Of a stretch of DNA of 64,000 nt, positions 1 through 8,155 are shown piece by piece. The translations under genes were made by a program, and so were the position numbers. Within the stretch, counting starts at the first letter, position 1. Each line of letters opens with the position of its first letter. The stretch is from Ramlibacter sp. (GTDB lineage: Bacteria; Pseudomonadota; Gammaproteobacteria; Burkholderiales; Burkholderiaceae_C). The stretch spans positions 1 to 64,000 of the forward strand of contig JAUYOG010000022.1 in NCBI GenBank assembly GCA_030695945.1, given 5' to 3'. The notes under the pieces are model-generated. The model was not told the origin of the DNA, made no database searches, and saw only the letters and a program-made list of their open reading frames with translations.

Positions 1-620
1 CTCGCGGCAAAGCTGCACGTGGGCGGGCCGCGGCGCGATGGCAACGGCGGTCGGTGTGGCTGCTTCGCAGCGGCACCGAATTCCTTGCGCCGGGCGAGCC
101 CGCGACCCGCGCGAAAGAACTCGCCTACGCTCTGCTCCGGCTCAAACAGCTTTCGCGAGCATGAGACGTACGCCCGGCTCGATCCGCGTGCTGCGCCCGC
201 TCTCGTAGCCGGGCTGGGTCGCGGGCTCACCCGCCGCAAGCGCCTGGGCTTGATTCGCGCCGCAGCCCGCCCACGCGCAGCTTTGCAGACACAGAGTTGG
301 CGCGCCACCGGTGGCGGGCCACTACCTCACCACAACGGCGCGCCCGGCCGGGTCGCGGCGCGAATAAAGCCCAGGCGCCCGCGGTGGGCGGTCTTGCGGC
401 CCAGCGTCGCTACGAGCGCGCCGCAAGGCGCATATCGAGCGACGCGTACGTCATCTGACTCGCAAAACCTGTTTGAACCGCAGCGCAGCGGAGGTGAGTT
501 GTTTTGCGCAGGGCCGCGAGGCCGTCCAGCGCGGGGAATCCAAATAATTGGAATCTGACCCCAATTATTTGGACGCCGTAGCCATCGCGCCGCGACCCGG
601 CCGGGCGCGCCGTTGCCGTG
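1..620. repeat. Non-coding stretch made of nested inverted repeats
   Basis: No convincing gene is seen here. The stretch folds back on itself. Positions 334-363 and 585-614 are a perfect 30-bp inverted repeat. Positions 7-28/265-286 (22 bp, one mismatch), 240-263/355-378 (24 bp, one mismatch), 91-108/216-233 (18 bp, one mismatch) and 29-42/581-594 (14 bp, perfect) are further pairs. Positions 303-316 are a perfect 14-bp palindrome. The left half is roughly an inverted, diverged copy of the right half. An open frame exists on the plus strand (19-558) but looks like a by-product of high GC. It may be a decayed mobile or REP-type element; I do not recognise a known family. Confidence 0.6.
540..572. 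repeat. Perfect AT-rich 12-bp inverted repeat (hairpin)
   Basis: CCAAATAATTGG at 540-551 pairs perfectly with CCAATTATTTGG at 561-572 across a 9-nt loop. It is strikingly AT-rich inside very GC-rich DNA. From memory, similar GGGGTCAGATTCCAATT-type motifs recur near IS200/REP-associated transposases in many proteobacteria. No transposase gene is present here, so that link is only suggestive. Confidence 0.7.
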
Positions 621-656
621 TGCCTCATGGCGGCAGGCAGCCCCGGACCCGGACGC

Positions 657-1196
657 CTAATCGTCCTGCCCCGCGTCCAGTCCCGGAAACAGCACCTCGG
701 TGAAGCCGAACCTGCTGAAGTCGCGCACGCGCATCGGGTAGAGCTTGCCCACCAGGTGGTCGCATTCGTGCTGGACGACGCGGGCGTGGAAGCCGTCCAC
801 GGTGCGGTCGATCGAATCGCCGTACTGGTCGAAGCCGGTGTAGCGGATGCGCGACCAGCGCGGCACGATGCCGCGCAGGCCGGGAACGGACAGGCATCCC
901 TCCCAGCCCTCCTCTTCCTCGTCGCCGACCGGCGTGATGACGGGGTTGAGCAGGACCGTGCGGGGCACCAGCGGCGCGTCGGGGTAGCGGGGGTTGGGCG
1001 CGTCGGTACCGAAGATCACCAGTTGGAGGTCGACGGCGATCTGCGGCGCGGCGAGCCCTGCCCCATTGACGGCGCGCATGGTGTCGAACATGTCCGATAC
1101 CAGCAGGTGGATCTCGTCGGTGTCGAACTGCGCGACGGGCCGGGCGACACGCAGCAGGCGCGCATCGCCCATCTTCAGGATCTCGCGGACGGTCAT
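657..1196 (-). CDS. def: Peptide deformylase
   Basis: This enzyme removes the N-formyl group from nascent proteins at the ribosome exit. The 179-residue product has all three family motifs: GAGLAAPQ (residues 45-52), EGCLS (99-103, metal-ligand Cys) and HECDH (143-147, two metal His and the catalytic Glu). The ATG at 1196 is preferred over one 13 codons upstream because the family begins [10 protein letters not shown]. The start is separate from the fmt/rsm genes that often accompany def. It lies 64 nt downstream of a binding-lipoprotein gene on the same strand, so it could be read through from that operon. It may be one of several def paralogues in the genome. Confidence 0.95.
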   Translation of the reverse strand: MTVREILKMGDARLLRVARPVAQFDTDEIHLLVSDMFDTMRAVNGAGLAAPQIAVDLQLVIFGTDAPNPRYPDAPLVPRTVLLNPVITPVGDEEEEGWEGCLSVPGLRGIVPRWSRIRYTGFDQYGDSIDRTVDGFHARVVQHECDHLVGKLYPMRVRDFSRFGFTEVLFPGLDAGQDD

Positions 1197-1260
1197 GGAA
1201 ATTCCTGCGTGCTCAGTCGTTGGGCTCCCAAGCATACAGAAACCATGACCGCCTCGCCCG

Positions 1261-2829
1261 TCACTGCTTCATGGGCGCCAGCTGCCAGTAGAACTGGATC
1301 GGCGAGGTGATACCGCTGACCTTGGTGCTGAATGCGACCGGTTCGAAGAACTGGCCCAGGATGGCGACGGCGCCATCGTCCAGCACGCGCTTTTGCACCT
1401 TCTCCGCAAGCGCCTTGCGGTCGCCCTGCGTCGTGGCCCGCGCGAACGCCAGCCGCTGGCTCTCGAGCTCCTCGTCCTTCAGCCAGCCGAACCAGCCGGT
1501 GTCCGGATTGCCGGAATAGGCGATCGCGCTCGGATCCATCAGGTCACCGGCAAGCCACCATGTGTGGAACATGCTCCAGCCGCCGGCACTGACCGGCCCC
1601 TTGTTGATGCGGCGCTGCGTGAGCGTGGCCCAATCCATGGGCTGCACCTGGACGTTGAAACCGGCCTGCGCGAGCCGCTCGGCCGACACCCGCGTGAACG
1701 CCGAGATCACGGGGCTGTCGATGGGATCGAGCATCACCACCGGCGTGCCGTCGTAGCCGGCATCGCGCAGCGCAATCCTGGCCGCTTCGAGGCTGCCGGA
1801 TTTCATGATCTCGCTGCCCGCGGAGTTCGACAGCGCGGTCCCGCACGGGAACACGGAGTAGCAGGTGCGCCAGTACTTGGCGTCGCCGAGGGCCGCGGTC
1901 ATGTAGGCTTCCTGCTGCATGGCCATGATCGCCGCGCGCCGCACGGCGACCTTGTCGAACGGAGGCTGCAGCATGTTGAACCGCGCCATGCCGATGTTGC
2001 CCAGCGGATCGGTCGTCGCGACGACGACCTTCTTGTTGCCTTCGAACAGCTGCACCTCCTTGTACGAGGGCGACTCCACATAGTCCACCTGGCCGTCGAT
2101 CAGCGCGAGGGACGCAGCCCGCTGGCTCGGGTAGTAGATCCACTCGATGCGGTCGGCCTTGCCGAACTTGTTGCCCGCCGCCATCGACAGGGGCTCGGCG
2201 CGCGGCACGTAATCCTTGTTCAGGAGGTACACGACCTTGGTCCACGGCACCGACTGCCACTTGCTGTACTTGTACGGCCCCGAGCCGACGAAGCTCTTGA
2301 TCGGCTGGTACGGGTCCGTCTGCGCCACCGCCTTGGGCATCATGAAGGCCACGTTGCCGGACATCTTGGCCAGCGTCTGCAGCACCATCGCGTTGGGCGT
2401 GCGCAGTTTCAGGGTGAACGTCTTTGCGTCGGTGGCGGCCAGGCTCTCGGCCTGCGCGAACAGCTGCTGCCCCGCGCCGTCGCGCTTGCCCCAGCGCTCG
2501 AGCGACGCGACGCAGTCCTCGGCGGTGACGGCGGTGCCATCGTGCCACTTCAGGCCCTCGCGCAGCGTGAATGTCCAGGTCCTCTGGTCCGGCGACACCG
2601 TGTAGGTGTCCACCATCTGCGGCCGCGGCTCGAAGTTCTCGTCCAGCGCGAACAGCGTGTCGTAGATCAGGTAGCCATGGTTGCGCGTGATGTACGCGGT
2701 GGTCCACACCGGGTCGTACACCTTCAGCTCCGCATGCGGCGCCACGCGCAACACGTTGGCGCAGCCCGCGAGCCACATCGGCAGTGCCAATGCCATCGTC
2801 AACAGGCACGTTCGTTTGAGTTTCAACAT
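1261..2829 (-). CDS. Family-5 (oligopeptide-type) ABC transporter substrate-binding lipoprotein
   Basis: A 522-residue periplasmic binding protein of the SBP_bac_5 (DppA/OppA/NikA) family. The N-terminus is a lipoprotein signal with lipobox LAGC (Cys23). The mature part has typical features, including [20 protein letters not shown] near the start and a [14 protein letters not shown] motif. The start at 2829 is chosen because GGAGG precedes it by 7 nt and the signal peptide begins there; an in-frame ATG 13 codons upstream would bury the signal. No permease or ATPase gene is adjacent, so it either uses a remote transporter or acts as a stand-alone binder. It is the last gene of the PqqD/ATP-grasp operon, 49 nt after the urea-transporter/M23 gene, which suggests it binds a peptide-like or amine product or precursor of that system (inference). 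Confidence 0.88.
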   Translation of the reverse strand: MLKLKRTCLLTMALALPMWLAGCANVLRVAPHAELKVYDPVWTTAYITRNHGYLIYDTLFALDENFEPRPQMVDTYTVSPDQRTWTFTLREGLKWHDGTAVTAEDCVASLERWGKRDGAGQQLFAQAESLAATDAKTFTLKLRTPNAMVLQTLAKMSGNVAFMMPKAVAQTDPYQPIKSFVGSGPYKYSKWQSVPWTKVVYLLNKDYVPRAEPLSMAAGNKFGKADRIEWIYYPSQRAASLALIDGQVDYVESPSYKEVQLFEGNKKVVVATTDPLGNIGMARFNMLQPPFDKVAVRRAAIMAMQQEAYMTAALGDAKYWRTCYSVFPCGTALSNSAGSEIMKSGSLEAARIALRDAGYDGTPVVMLDPIDSPVISAFTRVSAERLAQAGFNVQVQPMDWATLTQRRINKGPVSAGGWSMFHTWWLAGDLMDPSAIAYSGNPDTGWFGWLKDEELESQRLAFARATTQGDRKALAEKVQKRVLDDGAVAILGQFFEPVAFSTKVSGITSPIQFYWQLAPMKQ

Positions 2830-2878
2830 ATTCAACCTCCAACAGTCGACCACAAGAAAAATCCCCATTTACGGAACA

Positions 2879-5101
2879 TCAACCGGGCCCACCCCCTCCC
2901 GCGCCCGCGCGGGCCGCGGGCTCGTACGACAGCAGCCTGAAGGTCACGCTGCCGCGCTTGAACTCCGCGTGGACGGTCACCGGGCCGCGGTAGGCCGCGA
3001 ACTGGCAATTGATCTTCGAAGGCAGCCAGGGCGAACGCGACTCCGCCCGGCACGTGACCTCCAGCGGCTTGCCATCGGGCCCCGGTTCACAGGCGCAAGT
3101 GCAGGAGACGCGCCGGAACGGGCCCGGCAAATAGGGCGCGATCGCCAGCACCAGCGGGCGCAGCAGGCCCCCCGGCGGCATCGTGGGTGCGAGGTCGATC
3201 CACGCCAATGCGGGCCTGGCCGCGTAAGGAACGCACGGCGCGCCGAGCGCCAGCAGCTTCAGGAGCGGGGACCTCGCCCGGTCGAGCTCGACCACCCTCC
3301 ACGCATCGGGATCCAGCCGCGCCACCAGCTTGCCCCCGTCGCCCGCATCCAGGACATGCTGTCCAAGGTTGTCCAGCGTGACTTCGACTCGCTGTGTGTG
3401 CCCATGTGGCCTGAAAGCCGCCGGAACCCGTCCCTTGCACTCCGACACCCAGACGGCCGAGCCCGGCGCCATGCCCACCAGCGCAAGGTACGCGGCCGGA
3501 TTCGCGGTTGCTGCCATCACCACGTCGCCTTCGGCGGGAATGCCCGAGGCCATCCATGCCCTCATCGGGCCGTGCGGCTGGGCGGCGCAGTGGTAGTTCG
3601 CCAGCCGGAACCGGCTGGTGGGCGCACCTGGCTCGGGGGCTTGCTGGAAATGCATGTGGAGGTGGGGCACCGTGGAGCGCCCGGAGTTGCCCACGCGCCC
3701 CAGGTAGGAGCCGGCTTCGACCCGTGCGCCCGGCCCCACGGCCACGCTGCCCTGCTGCAGGTGCGCGAGCAGTGCCCAGCCGCCGGCGTCCAGCCGGATC
3801 ACGACGTAGTTGCCCCATTTCTCGGCGTAGTTGCACGCGCCGAGCGTGTTGTCCGGGATCGTGTTGCGGATCCGGTCGACGATGCCGGCCGCGGGCGCCG
3901 TGACGGCGGCGCCCCAAATGGGACCGCTGTTCGCCTCGGCCGACTGCGGCCGCTGGAAATCCAGGGCGTGCCGGAACCCGTCCCTGTGGCTGAGCTTGCC
4001 GCAGAACCCCTGCGAGACCTGGAGTTCGCCGGCGACAGGCACCGCGAAGAGGGGTGCGTAAGCGCCATAGCGGGCCGTCGATTGCGCCAGCCGCCACCAC
4101 AGTTCCTCCGGCGGGACGTCCAGCGCGGCATTGCGCCAGACCGGGGCGCGCTCGCCGCCCAGCGTGAGGGCGCCCATGCCGACCCAGATCGCGACCCCCG
4201 ACGAGATCGGCAGGTAGCTGGTCGCGGACCAGTCCAGCGCATATTGCAGCGCGAGGCCGATGAAAGCCGTGACGCCACCGGCCACGGCAGCGACCGGCAG
4301 GCTGAGCCGGCCGGGCACGAAGATCACCGCGCCGATGGCCATGCCCGCGATGAAGTAGTTGTAGGAGAGCGGCAGCCAGTCGTACGCCAGCTGCAGGTCC
4401 TGCAGGACGATCGCGACGAGGGCGCCGAAGATCCAGCCCACGACGCCGCACACGAGCATCGTGCGGGACCAGAGCAGGATGCCCAGCACCACGAACAAGC
4501 CGGCACCGGGGTCGGCCGAATACATGAGCGAGGCCATCGAGCGCAGGAAGGTCGTTCCCCAGCCGACCGCGTCGAACGGCGGCTGCCAGGCAGGCATGGC
4601 GTTCGAGGCCGCAACGGTGCACTGCGGACAGACGGTGAAGAGCATGGCCGCCACGAGGCAGTAGCCCCAGAGCAGCGAGGGCATCACGCTGTCCGAGAGG
4701 ATGCGCATGAATGCGGCGGCCGCCAGTGCGGAGAGGACGGCGGCCGCGCCGGCGAGCAGCAATTGCTGGCTCCACGCCACGCCGTCCGACCCGATCATCC
4801 AGCCCGTCACCACCGCCGCCAGCAGGGCATTCGCCTTCACCCCGCCGCCCAGGCCCGGCCCATCGCTGACGCGAAGCAGGCGCTTGATGCCGGCGCCGAT
4901 GCCCAACCCGAGGACGGCGAAGGCCGCATACCGCGCGTCGCGCAGGAAGGCGAGCCACAGCACGAGGCCGATCCAGGGCCGCGGGATGAAAAAGATACTT
5001 CCCAGCGCCAAGCCCAGCGAGGAAAACGCGTCGTCGATCTTCCTGCGCGCCGCGCCGGTGGCGCGGCCTACCGGCGTTGCTGTGGCAACGGACGCTGGCA
5101 T
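2879..5101 (-). CDS. Urea-transporter-like membrane domain fused to M23 peptidase
   Basis: A 740-residue fusion. Residues about 28-310 form a polytopic membrane domain of the urea transporter (UT/SLC14) type, with glycine-rich hydrophobic repeats. Residues about 355-500 form an M23 (LytM-like) metallopeptidase domain with HALDF (378-382) and HLHMHF (480-485), matching the HxxxD and HxH zinc motifs. The last about 230 residues are an unassigned extracytoplasmic part. The ATG at 5101 has GGAGGA 6 nt upstream. It sits 19 nt after the PLP decarboxylase gene and 49 nt before the binding lipoprotein. M23 enzymes cut peptidoglycan cross-links or glycine peptides. Here the domain could process a substrate moved by, or sensed through, the membrane part. 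The actual substrate is unknown, and transport of urea itself is not established. Confidence 0.85.
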   Translation of the reverse strand: MPASVATATPVGRATGAARRKIDDAFSSLGLALGSIFFIPRPWIGLVLWLAFLRDARYAAFAVLGLGIGAGIKRLLRVSDGPGLGGGVKANALLAAVVTGWMIGSDGVAWSQQLLLAGAAAVLSALAAAAFMRILSDSVMPSLLWGYCLVAAMLFTVCPQCTVAASNAMPAWQPPFDAVGWGTTFLRSMASLMYSADPGAGLFVVLGILLWSRTMLVCGVVGWIFGALVAIVLQDLQLAYDWLPLSYNYFIAGMAIGAVIFVPGRLSLPVAAVAGGVTAFIGLALQYALDWSATSYLPISSGVAIWVGMGALTLGGERAPVWRNAALDVPPEELWWRLAQSTARYGAYAPLFAVPVAGELQVSQGFCGKLSHRDGFRHALDFQRPQSAEANSGPIWGAAVTAPAAGIVDRIRNTIPDNTLGACNYAEKWGNYVVIRLDAGGWALLAHLQQGSVAVGPGARVEAGSYLGRVGNSGRSTVPHLHMHFQQAPEPGAPTSRFRLANYHCAAQPHGPMRAWMASGIPAEGDVVMAATANPAAYLALVGMAPGSAVWVSECKGRVPAAFRPHGHTQRVEVTLDNLGQHVLDAGDGGKLVARLDPDAWRVVELDRARSPLLKLLALGAPCVPYAARPALAWIDLAPTMPPGGLLRPLVLAIAPYLPGPFRRVSCTCACEPGPDGKPLEVTCRAESRSPWLPSKINCQFAAYRGPVTVHAEFKRGSVTFRLLSYEPAARAGAGGGGPG

Positions 5102-5120
5102 GGGTCCTCCGCGCGGGTTG

Positions 5121-6554
5121 TCATCGGGACTTCGCCAGGTGCGCGGGCATGCGCTCGGGGCGCTCGATGTCGTCCAGGGCCTCCCGCGCGCGAATGAGCT
5201 CGGGTTCGCCGTCGATGCCGATCATCACGACCGCCGGGCGGTAGGCGATGAACTGCATGGACTGCGCGATGTTGTAGGCGCCTACCGGATGGATCGACAG
5301 GACATCGCCGACCTTCAGCGGAGGCAGGTCGATGGTGTACCGCACCACGTCGATCGCCATGCAAAGCGGCCCGTACAGGCGCGAGGGCGACGGCGGCGCA
5401 TTGACCTGCCGCGCGGGCAGGATGTCCATCTGGTACCACGCGGCCGTGTACAGCAGGTTGATTCCCGCGTCCAGCACATAGCTCGTCCTGCCCTCCTCAC
5501 CCAGCAACAGCTGCTCCTTGTGGCTGCGCGAGGAAAGATCGGAATTGACGGCAAGCGGCTCGCGGATGCCCTTGATGGCGACCACCGACGTGAGCAGGTA
5601 GCCGGCCTCGTCGACGAGGTGGCGGCCGCTCTCGAACCGCAACTCGGGCCTGCATTTGGCGGGCAGGCGGTTGAGCACATCGGTGATGGCGTCCGCATAG
5701 GCTTCGATGGGCGGCACCACCGCTTCCGCAGGTCCGGGCATGCCATGCAGCAGGCTGAAGGAAGGAAATCCCCCGCCGAGATTCAGGCACGGCACGAGGT
5801 GCCCGTGCTCACGATGGATCCGTTCGCGCAGCGCGACCAGCTTGGAAGCCGCGACCCGGTAGGCACCCGGCTCGAGGATGTACGTGCCGATATGCGAGTG
5901 GAAGGTGTGCAGCCTCAGTTTCCGGTTGCCCAGGATCCTGGTCGCCGCCCGCCATGCCTCGCCGTTCTCCACCGCGAACCCGAACTTGGACCAGACCGGC
6001 TGGATCCCCGCGTCCAGCCACACGCGGATGCCCACGTCCAGCGGCTGCTCCAGGCCGGCGGTCAGTTCCTCGATGAGGCTCAGCTCGTCCCAGTTGTCGA
6101 TCTGGATCAGGGCCCGCTCGCTGATCGCGCGCTCCAGGGCCGCCCGCGGCTTGTACGGCCCGTTGAAGATGATGTCCCTGCCCTCGACGCCGTGCCGGCG
6201 GGCCTTCTCGTACTCGAAGTCGGAGACGACTTCGGCCATCCAGCCTTCGCTGTGGAAGACCTCGCAGATGGCGCCCAGGTAGTTCGTCTTGTAAGACCAG
6301 GCGAAGCGCGTGTTCTCGTAGCGGCTGGTGAAGGCTTCGCGCATGCGGCGCGTCTTTTCGCGCAACCCATGCTCGGAGAACACGAACAGCGGCGAGCCGA
6401 ACTTCCGCACGAGCGACGCCACCGGGATGCCGTCGATCTCGAAGAGGGTCGGCGCGTGCGTGCCGCGCGCAAGGAAGTTCCGGTCCGCCGCCGCGTCGAG
6501 CGAGTGGCGTCCTAGTTCATTGCTGATGGCTGGCGGGAAGTAATCGAAGTTCAC
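5121..6554 (-). CDS. Fold-type III PLP-dependent decarboxylase (LysA/ornithine-decarboxylase-like)
   Basis: A 477-residue enzyme with the alanine-racemase barrel and C-terminal domain of diaminopimelate/ornithine decarboxylases. The PLP lysine is in SYKTN (Lys89). HSHIGTY (219-225), the glycine loop NLGGGF (258-263) and GAYN near 425 are present. The motif that is CESGD in true DAP decarboxylases is GPLCMA here (395-400): the cysteine is kept but the Glu/Ser are not, so the substrate is probably not DAP. The GTG at 6554 is chosen because residues upstream of it overlap the ATP-grasp gene deeply and look non-conserved; it overlaps that gene by 38 nt. It probably decarboxylates an amino acid, or an amino-acid residue attached by the neighbouring ATP-grasp ligase (inference). 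Confidence 0.85.
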   Translation of the reverse strand: MNFDYFPPAISNELGRHSLDAAADRNFLARGTHAPTLFEIDGIPVASLVRKFGSPLFVFSEHGLREKTRRMREAFTSRYENTRFAWSYKTNYLGAICEVFHSEGWMAEVVSDFEYEKARRHGVEGRDIIFNGPYKPRAALERAISERALIQIDNWDELSLIEELTAGLEQPLDVGIRVWLDAGIQPVWSKFGFAVENGEAWRAATRILGNRKLRLHTFHSHIGTYILEPGAYRVAASKLVALRERIHREHGHLVPCLNLGGGFPSFSLLHGMPGPAEAVVPPIEAYADAITDVLNRLPAKCRPELRFESGRHLVDEAGYLLTSVVAIKGIREPLAVNSDLSSRSHKEQLLLGEEGRTSYVLDAGINLLYTAAWYQMDILPARQVNAPPSPSRLYGPLCMAIDVVRYTIDLPPLKVGDVLSIHPVGAYNIAQSMQFIAYRPAVVMIGIDGEPELIRAREALDDIERPERMPAHLAKSR

Positions 6555-7638
6555 TGCTTCTTCTCTGCGGTTGTGGAACAGGTTTGAACACGCGCTCTCC
6601 CGTGCTGGCCATTTCGGCGAAGTCGGCAAAGTCACCGGCCAGGTCCATGCTGTGCCGCACGAACATCTGTCCGGCCTCGCATTCGCGCAGGGGCGCCGCC
6701 TCCCGGCGGGCGAGGCGCTCGAACAGCTGGCCGGGAAGGTTGCAGCCGATCTGAGACGGGAAATCGATCCAGGCCGGGAAGCGCGGGTTCATCTCCATCA
6801 GCGAGTGGGGCCTGCCCTGCGCCTTGATGAACTCGAGCTCGAACGGGCCATTCCATTTCAGCGCGCGGATGATCCGTTCGCACAATTCGTCGAGCGCCGC
6901 GTCCCGCACGACGATGCCCGCGAATCCCTTGCCGTTGGCGGTGCGCAGCAGCTTGCGGATCGAGCAGCTGCCGGCGATACGGCCCTTGCCGTCACCGACA
7001 CCCGCGATGTCGTACTCCTCGCCGGACAGCGTTTCCTGCACGATCACCGGCCAGCCCCAGGCCTTCACGATTTCCTCGTAGGCCGGCGCGAGGCCTTCGC
7101 GCGAGTGGACCAGGTGCGCGTGGTACAGGCGCCCTTTCACGAACACCGGGTAGCCGATCCGGGCGGCGCAACGCTCCACGGCGACCGGGTCCGCGGCGGT
7201 CAACGTCAGGGGCGTCGGCACATCGTTGTGGCGGCAGAACTCGTACAGGTGGGACTTGTGCCGCGCCTCGAACGAGCGCCTGGACGGCAGGATGCAACCG
7301 ATGTTCCATTTGCGCAGCTGCGCCGAGATCCGCGTGAAGTTCTCGATCTCCGAATCGAGGCACGGAATGACGTAGCCAATGTTCTCTTTCGCGCGGATCT
7401 CGCCCAGGCGTTCCTGCAACGCAACCACCCCCGCGCCCGGGAACGGGATCAGGTAGGCCGCGTCGGGGTGGTCCTCGCCGCGCCCGTACAGGCTGCTTTC
7501 CAGCGGGTCGTAGGACAGCCCGATGATGCGAAGCGCCTGGAAGCGCCGCCGCAGGCTGGCCACCACCGCGGCGCCGGGCTGGGGGTTCTCGCCCCGGTGC
7601 ATGCCGGTTACGGCCACGGTGCGCAGGTCCTTCGTCAT
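6517..7638 (-). CDS. ATP-grasp ligase (carbamoyl-phosphate-synthase-like fold)
   Basis: A 373-residue single-chain ATP-grasp protein. An N-terminal Rossmann-like part (1-125) is followed by the ATP-grasp core. The core has FVKG (166-169, phosphate-binding Lys), QE (201-202), and the Mg-binding ELEF...EMNPRF stretch (267-287). Enzymes of this fold join a carboxylate to an amine or thiol using ATP, through an acyl-phosphate. The start overlaps the PqqD-like gene by 4 nt (ATGA), and the end overlaps the decarboxylase gene, so the three are translationally coupled. This suggests a carboxylate-amine ligation whose product is decarboxylated next. Substrates cannot be read from the sequence. Confidence 0.85.
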   Translation of the reverse strand: MTKDLRTVAVTGMHRGENPQPGAAVVASLRRRFQALRIIGLSYDPLESSLYGRGEDHPDAAYLIPFPGAGVVALQERLGEIRAKENIGYVIPCLDSEIENFTRISAQLRKWNIGCILPSRRSFEARHKSHLYEFCRHNDVPTPLTLTAADPVAVERCAARIGYPVFVKGRLYHAHLVHSREGLAPAYEEIVKAWGWPVIVQETLSGEEYDIAGVGDGKGRIAGSCSIRKLLRTANGKGFAGIVVRDAALDELCERIIRALKWNGPFELEFIKAQGRPHSLMEMNPRFPAWIDFPSQIGCNLPGQLFERLARREAAPLRECEAGQMFVRHSMDLAGDFADFAEMASTGERVFKPVPQPQRRSSELRLLPASHQQ

Positions 7639-7943
7639 GTGGCGCTTTCGGCTTCCCGCGTATCCAGCAGGCCGGGGCCCACGAACTGGTTGAGCAGCAG
7701 CTCCACGTCGCGCACCGCGCTCGCATGGTCCAGCCCATAGCGCTCCTGAATCAGTTGCGCGAACTGGCGCACTTCCATGCCGGCGTCGTAGGAGCGCAGG
7801 AGGTAATCGGCGGCGGGTGTCAGGCGATAGAACATGCCGGACGCCGTATCGAGCACGAACCCGCCGCGGTAAAAGCGCAGGACGGCCAACCGGCGGGACG
7901 CAGGCGCTGCAGCGTCGGACTTGTTTCTTTTGGGTTCGGCCAT
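7635..7943 (-). CDS. PqqD family protein (RiPP-recognition-like fold)
   Basis: A 102-residue PqqD-like protein. The typical PqqD pattern is visible: a beta-hairpin segment (GGFVLDTASGMFYRLTPA), a leucine-containing helix and a second acidic helix with repeated xVRDVELLLNQF. PqqD folds bind leader peptides of ribosomally made, modified peptides and present them to enzymes. This is the first gene of the operon and is coupled to the ATP-grasp gene by an ATGA overlap. No radical-SAM gene is nearby, unlike in pqq clusters, and no obvious precursor peptide was found. The ribosome-binding site directly before the ATG at 7943 is weak, and a five-codon ORF with a strong Shine-Dalgarno lies just upstream. 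Confidence 0.82.
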   Translation of the reverse strand: MAEPKRNKSDAAAPASRRLAVLRFYRGGFVLDTASGMFYRLTPAADYLLRSYDAGMEVRQFAQLIQERYGLDHASAVRDVELLLNQFVGPGLLDTREAESAT

Positions 7944-7955
7944 GCGAGTTGCTCT

Positions 7956-7973
7956 TTATTTCAACTTAGCCAT
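7956..7973 (-). CDS. Five-codon upstream ORF (MAKLK) before the PqqD-like gene
   Basis: On the minus strand, a good Shine-Dalgarno (TGGAGG) is followed 2 nt later by ATGGCTAAGTTGAAATAA. That is a five-codon ORF ending 12 nt before the PqqD-like start codon. It could be a leader that couples translation to the operon, or chance. It is too short for a classical RiPP precursor. SD-to-ATG spacing is tight, which weakens the case. Confidence 0.3.
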   Translation of the reverse strand: MAKLK

Positions 7974-8155
7974 GGCCTCCAAAACTTCAGTGACCCAAAT
8001 CAAGAAGCAGTGCGTGGGTGCTGGAATAGGGCATTGGTGTTACTCCGGGCGCTGACCCGCACGACCTGTCGCCCGCATCGAAAAAGCCGCAAAATACGGC
8101 CACGACTGCCCGCCGCACGGGCGGCGCTGCTTCAACGAGGACAAGGACTTCGAAC

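Noticed and set aside
19-558. A 179-codon plus-strand open frame in the repeat-rich left end
   Set aside because: It crosses all the inverted repeats, has no ribosome-binding site and gives an Arg/Ala/Pro-rich sequence typical of GC-driven frames.
1393-2940. Long plus-strand open frame opposite the binding lipoprotein
   Set aside because: Antisense shadow: the minus strand has a lipobox, Shine-Dalgarno and family motifs; the plus frame is rich in Arg, His and Gly only.
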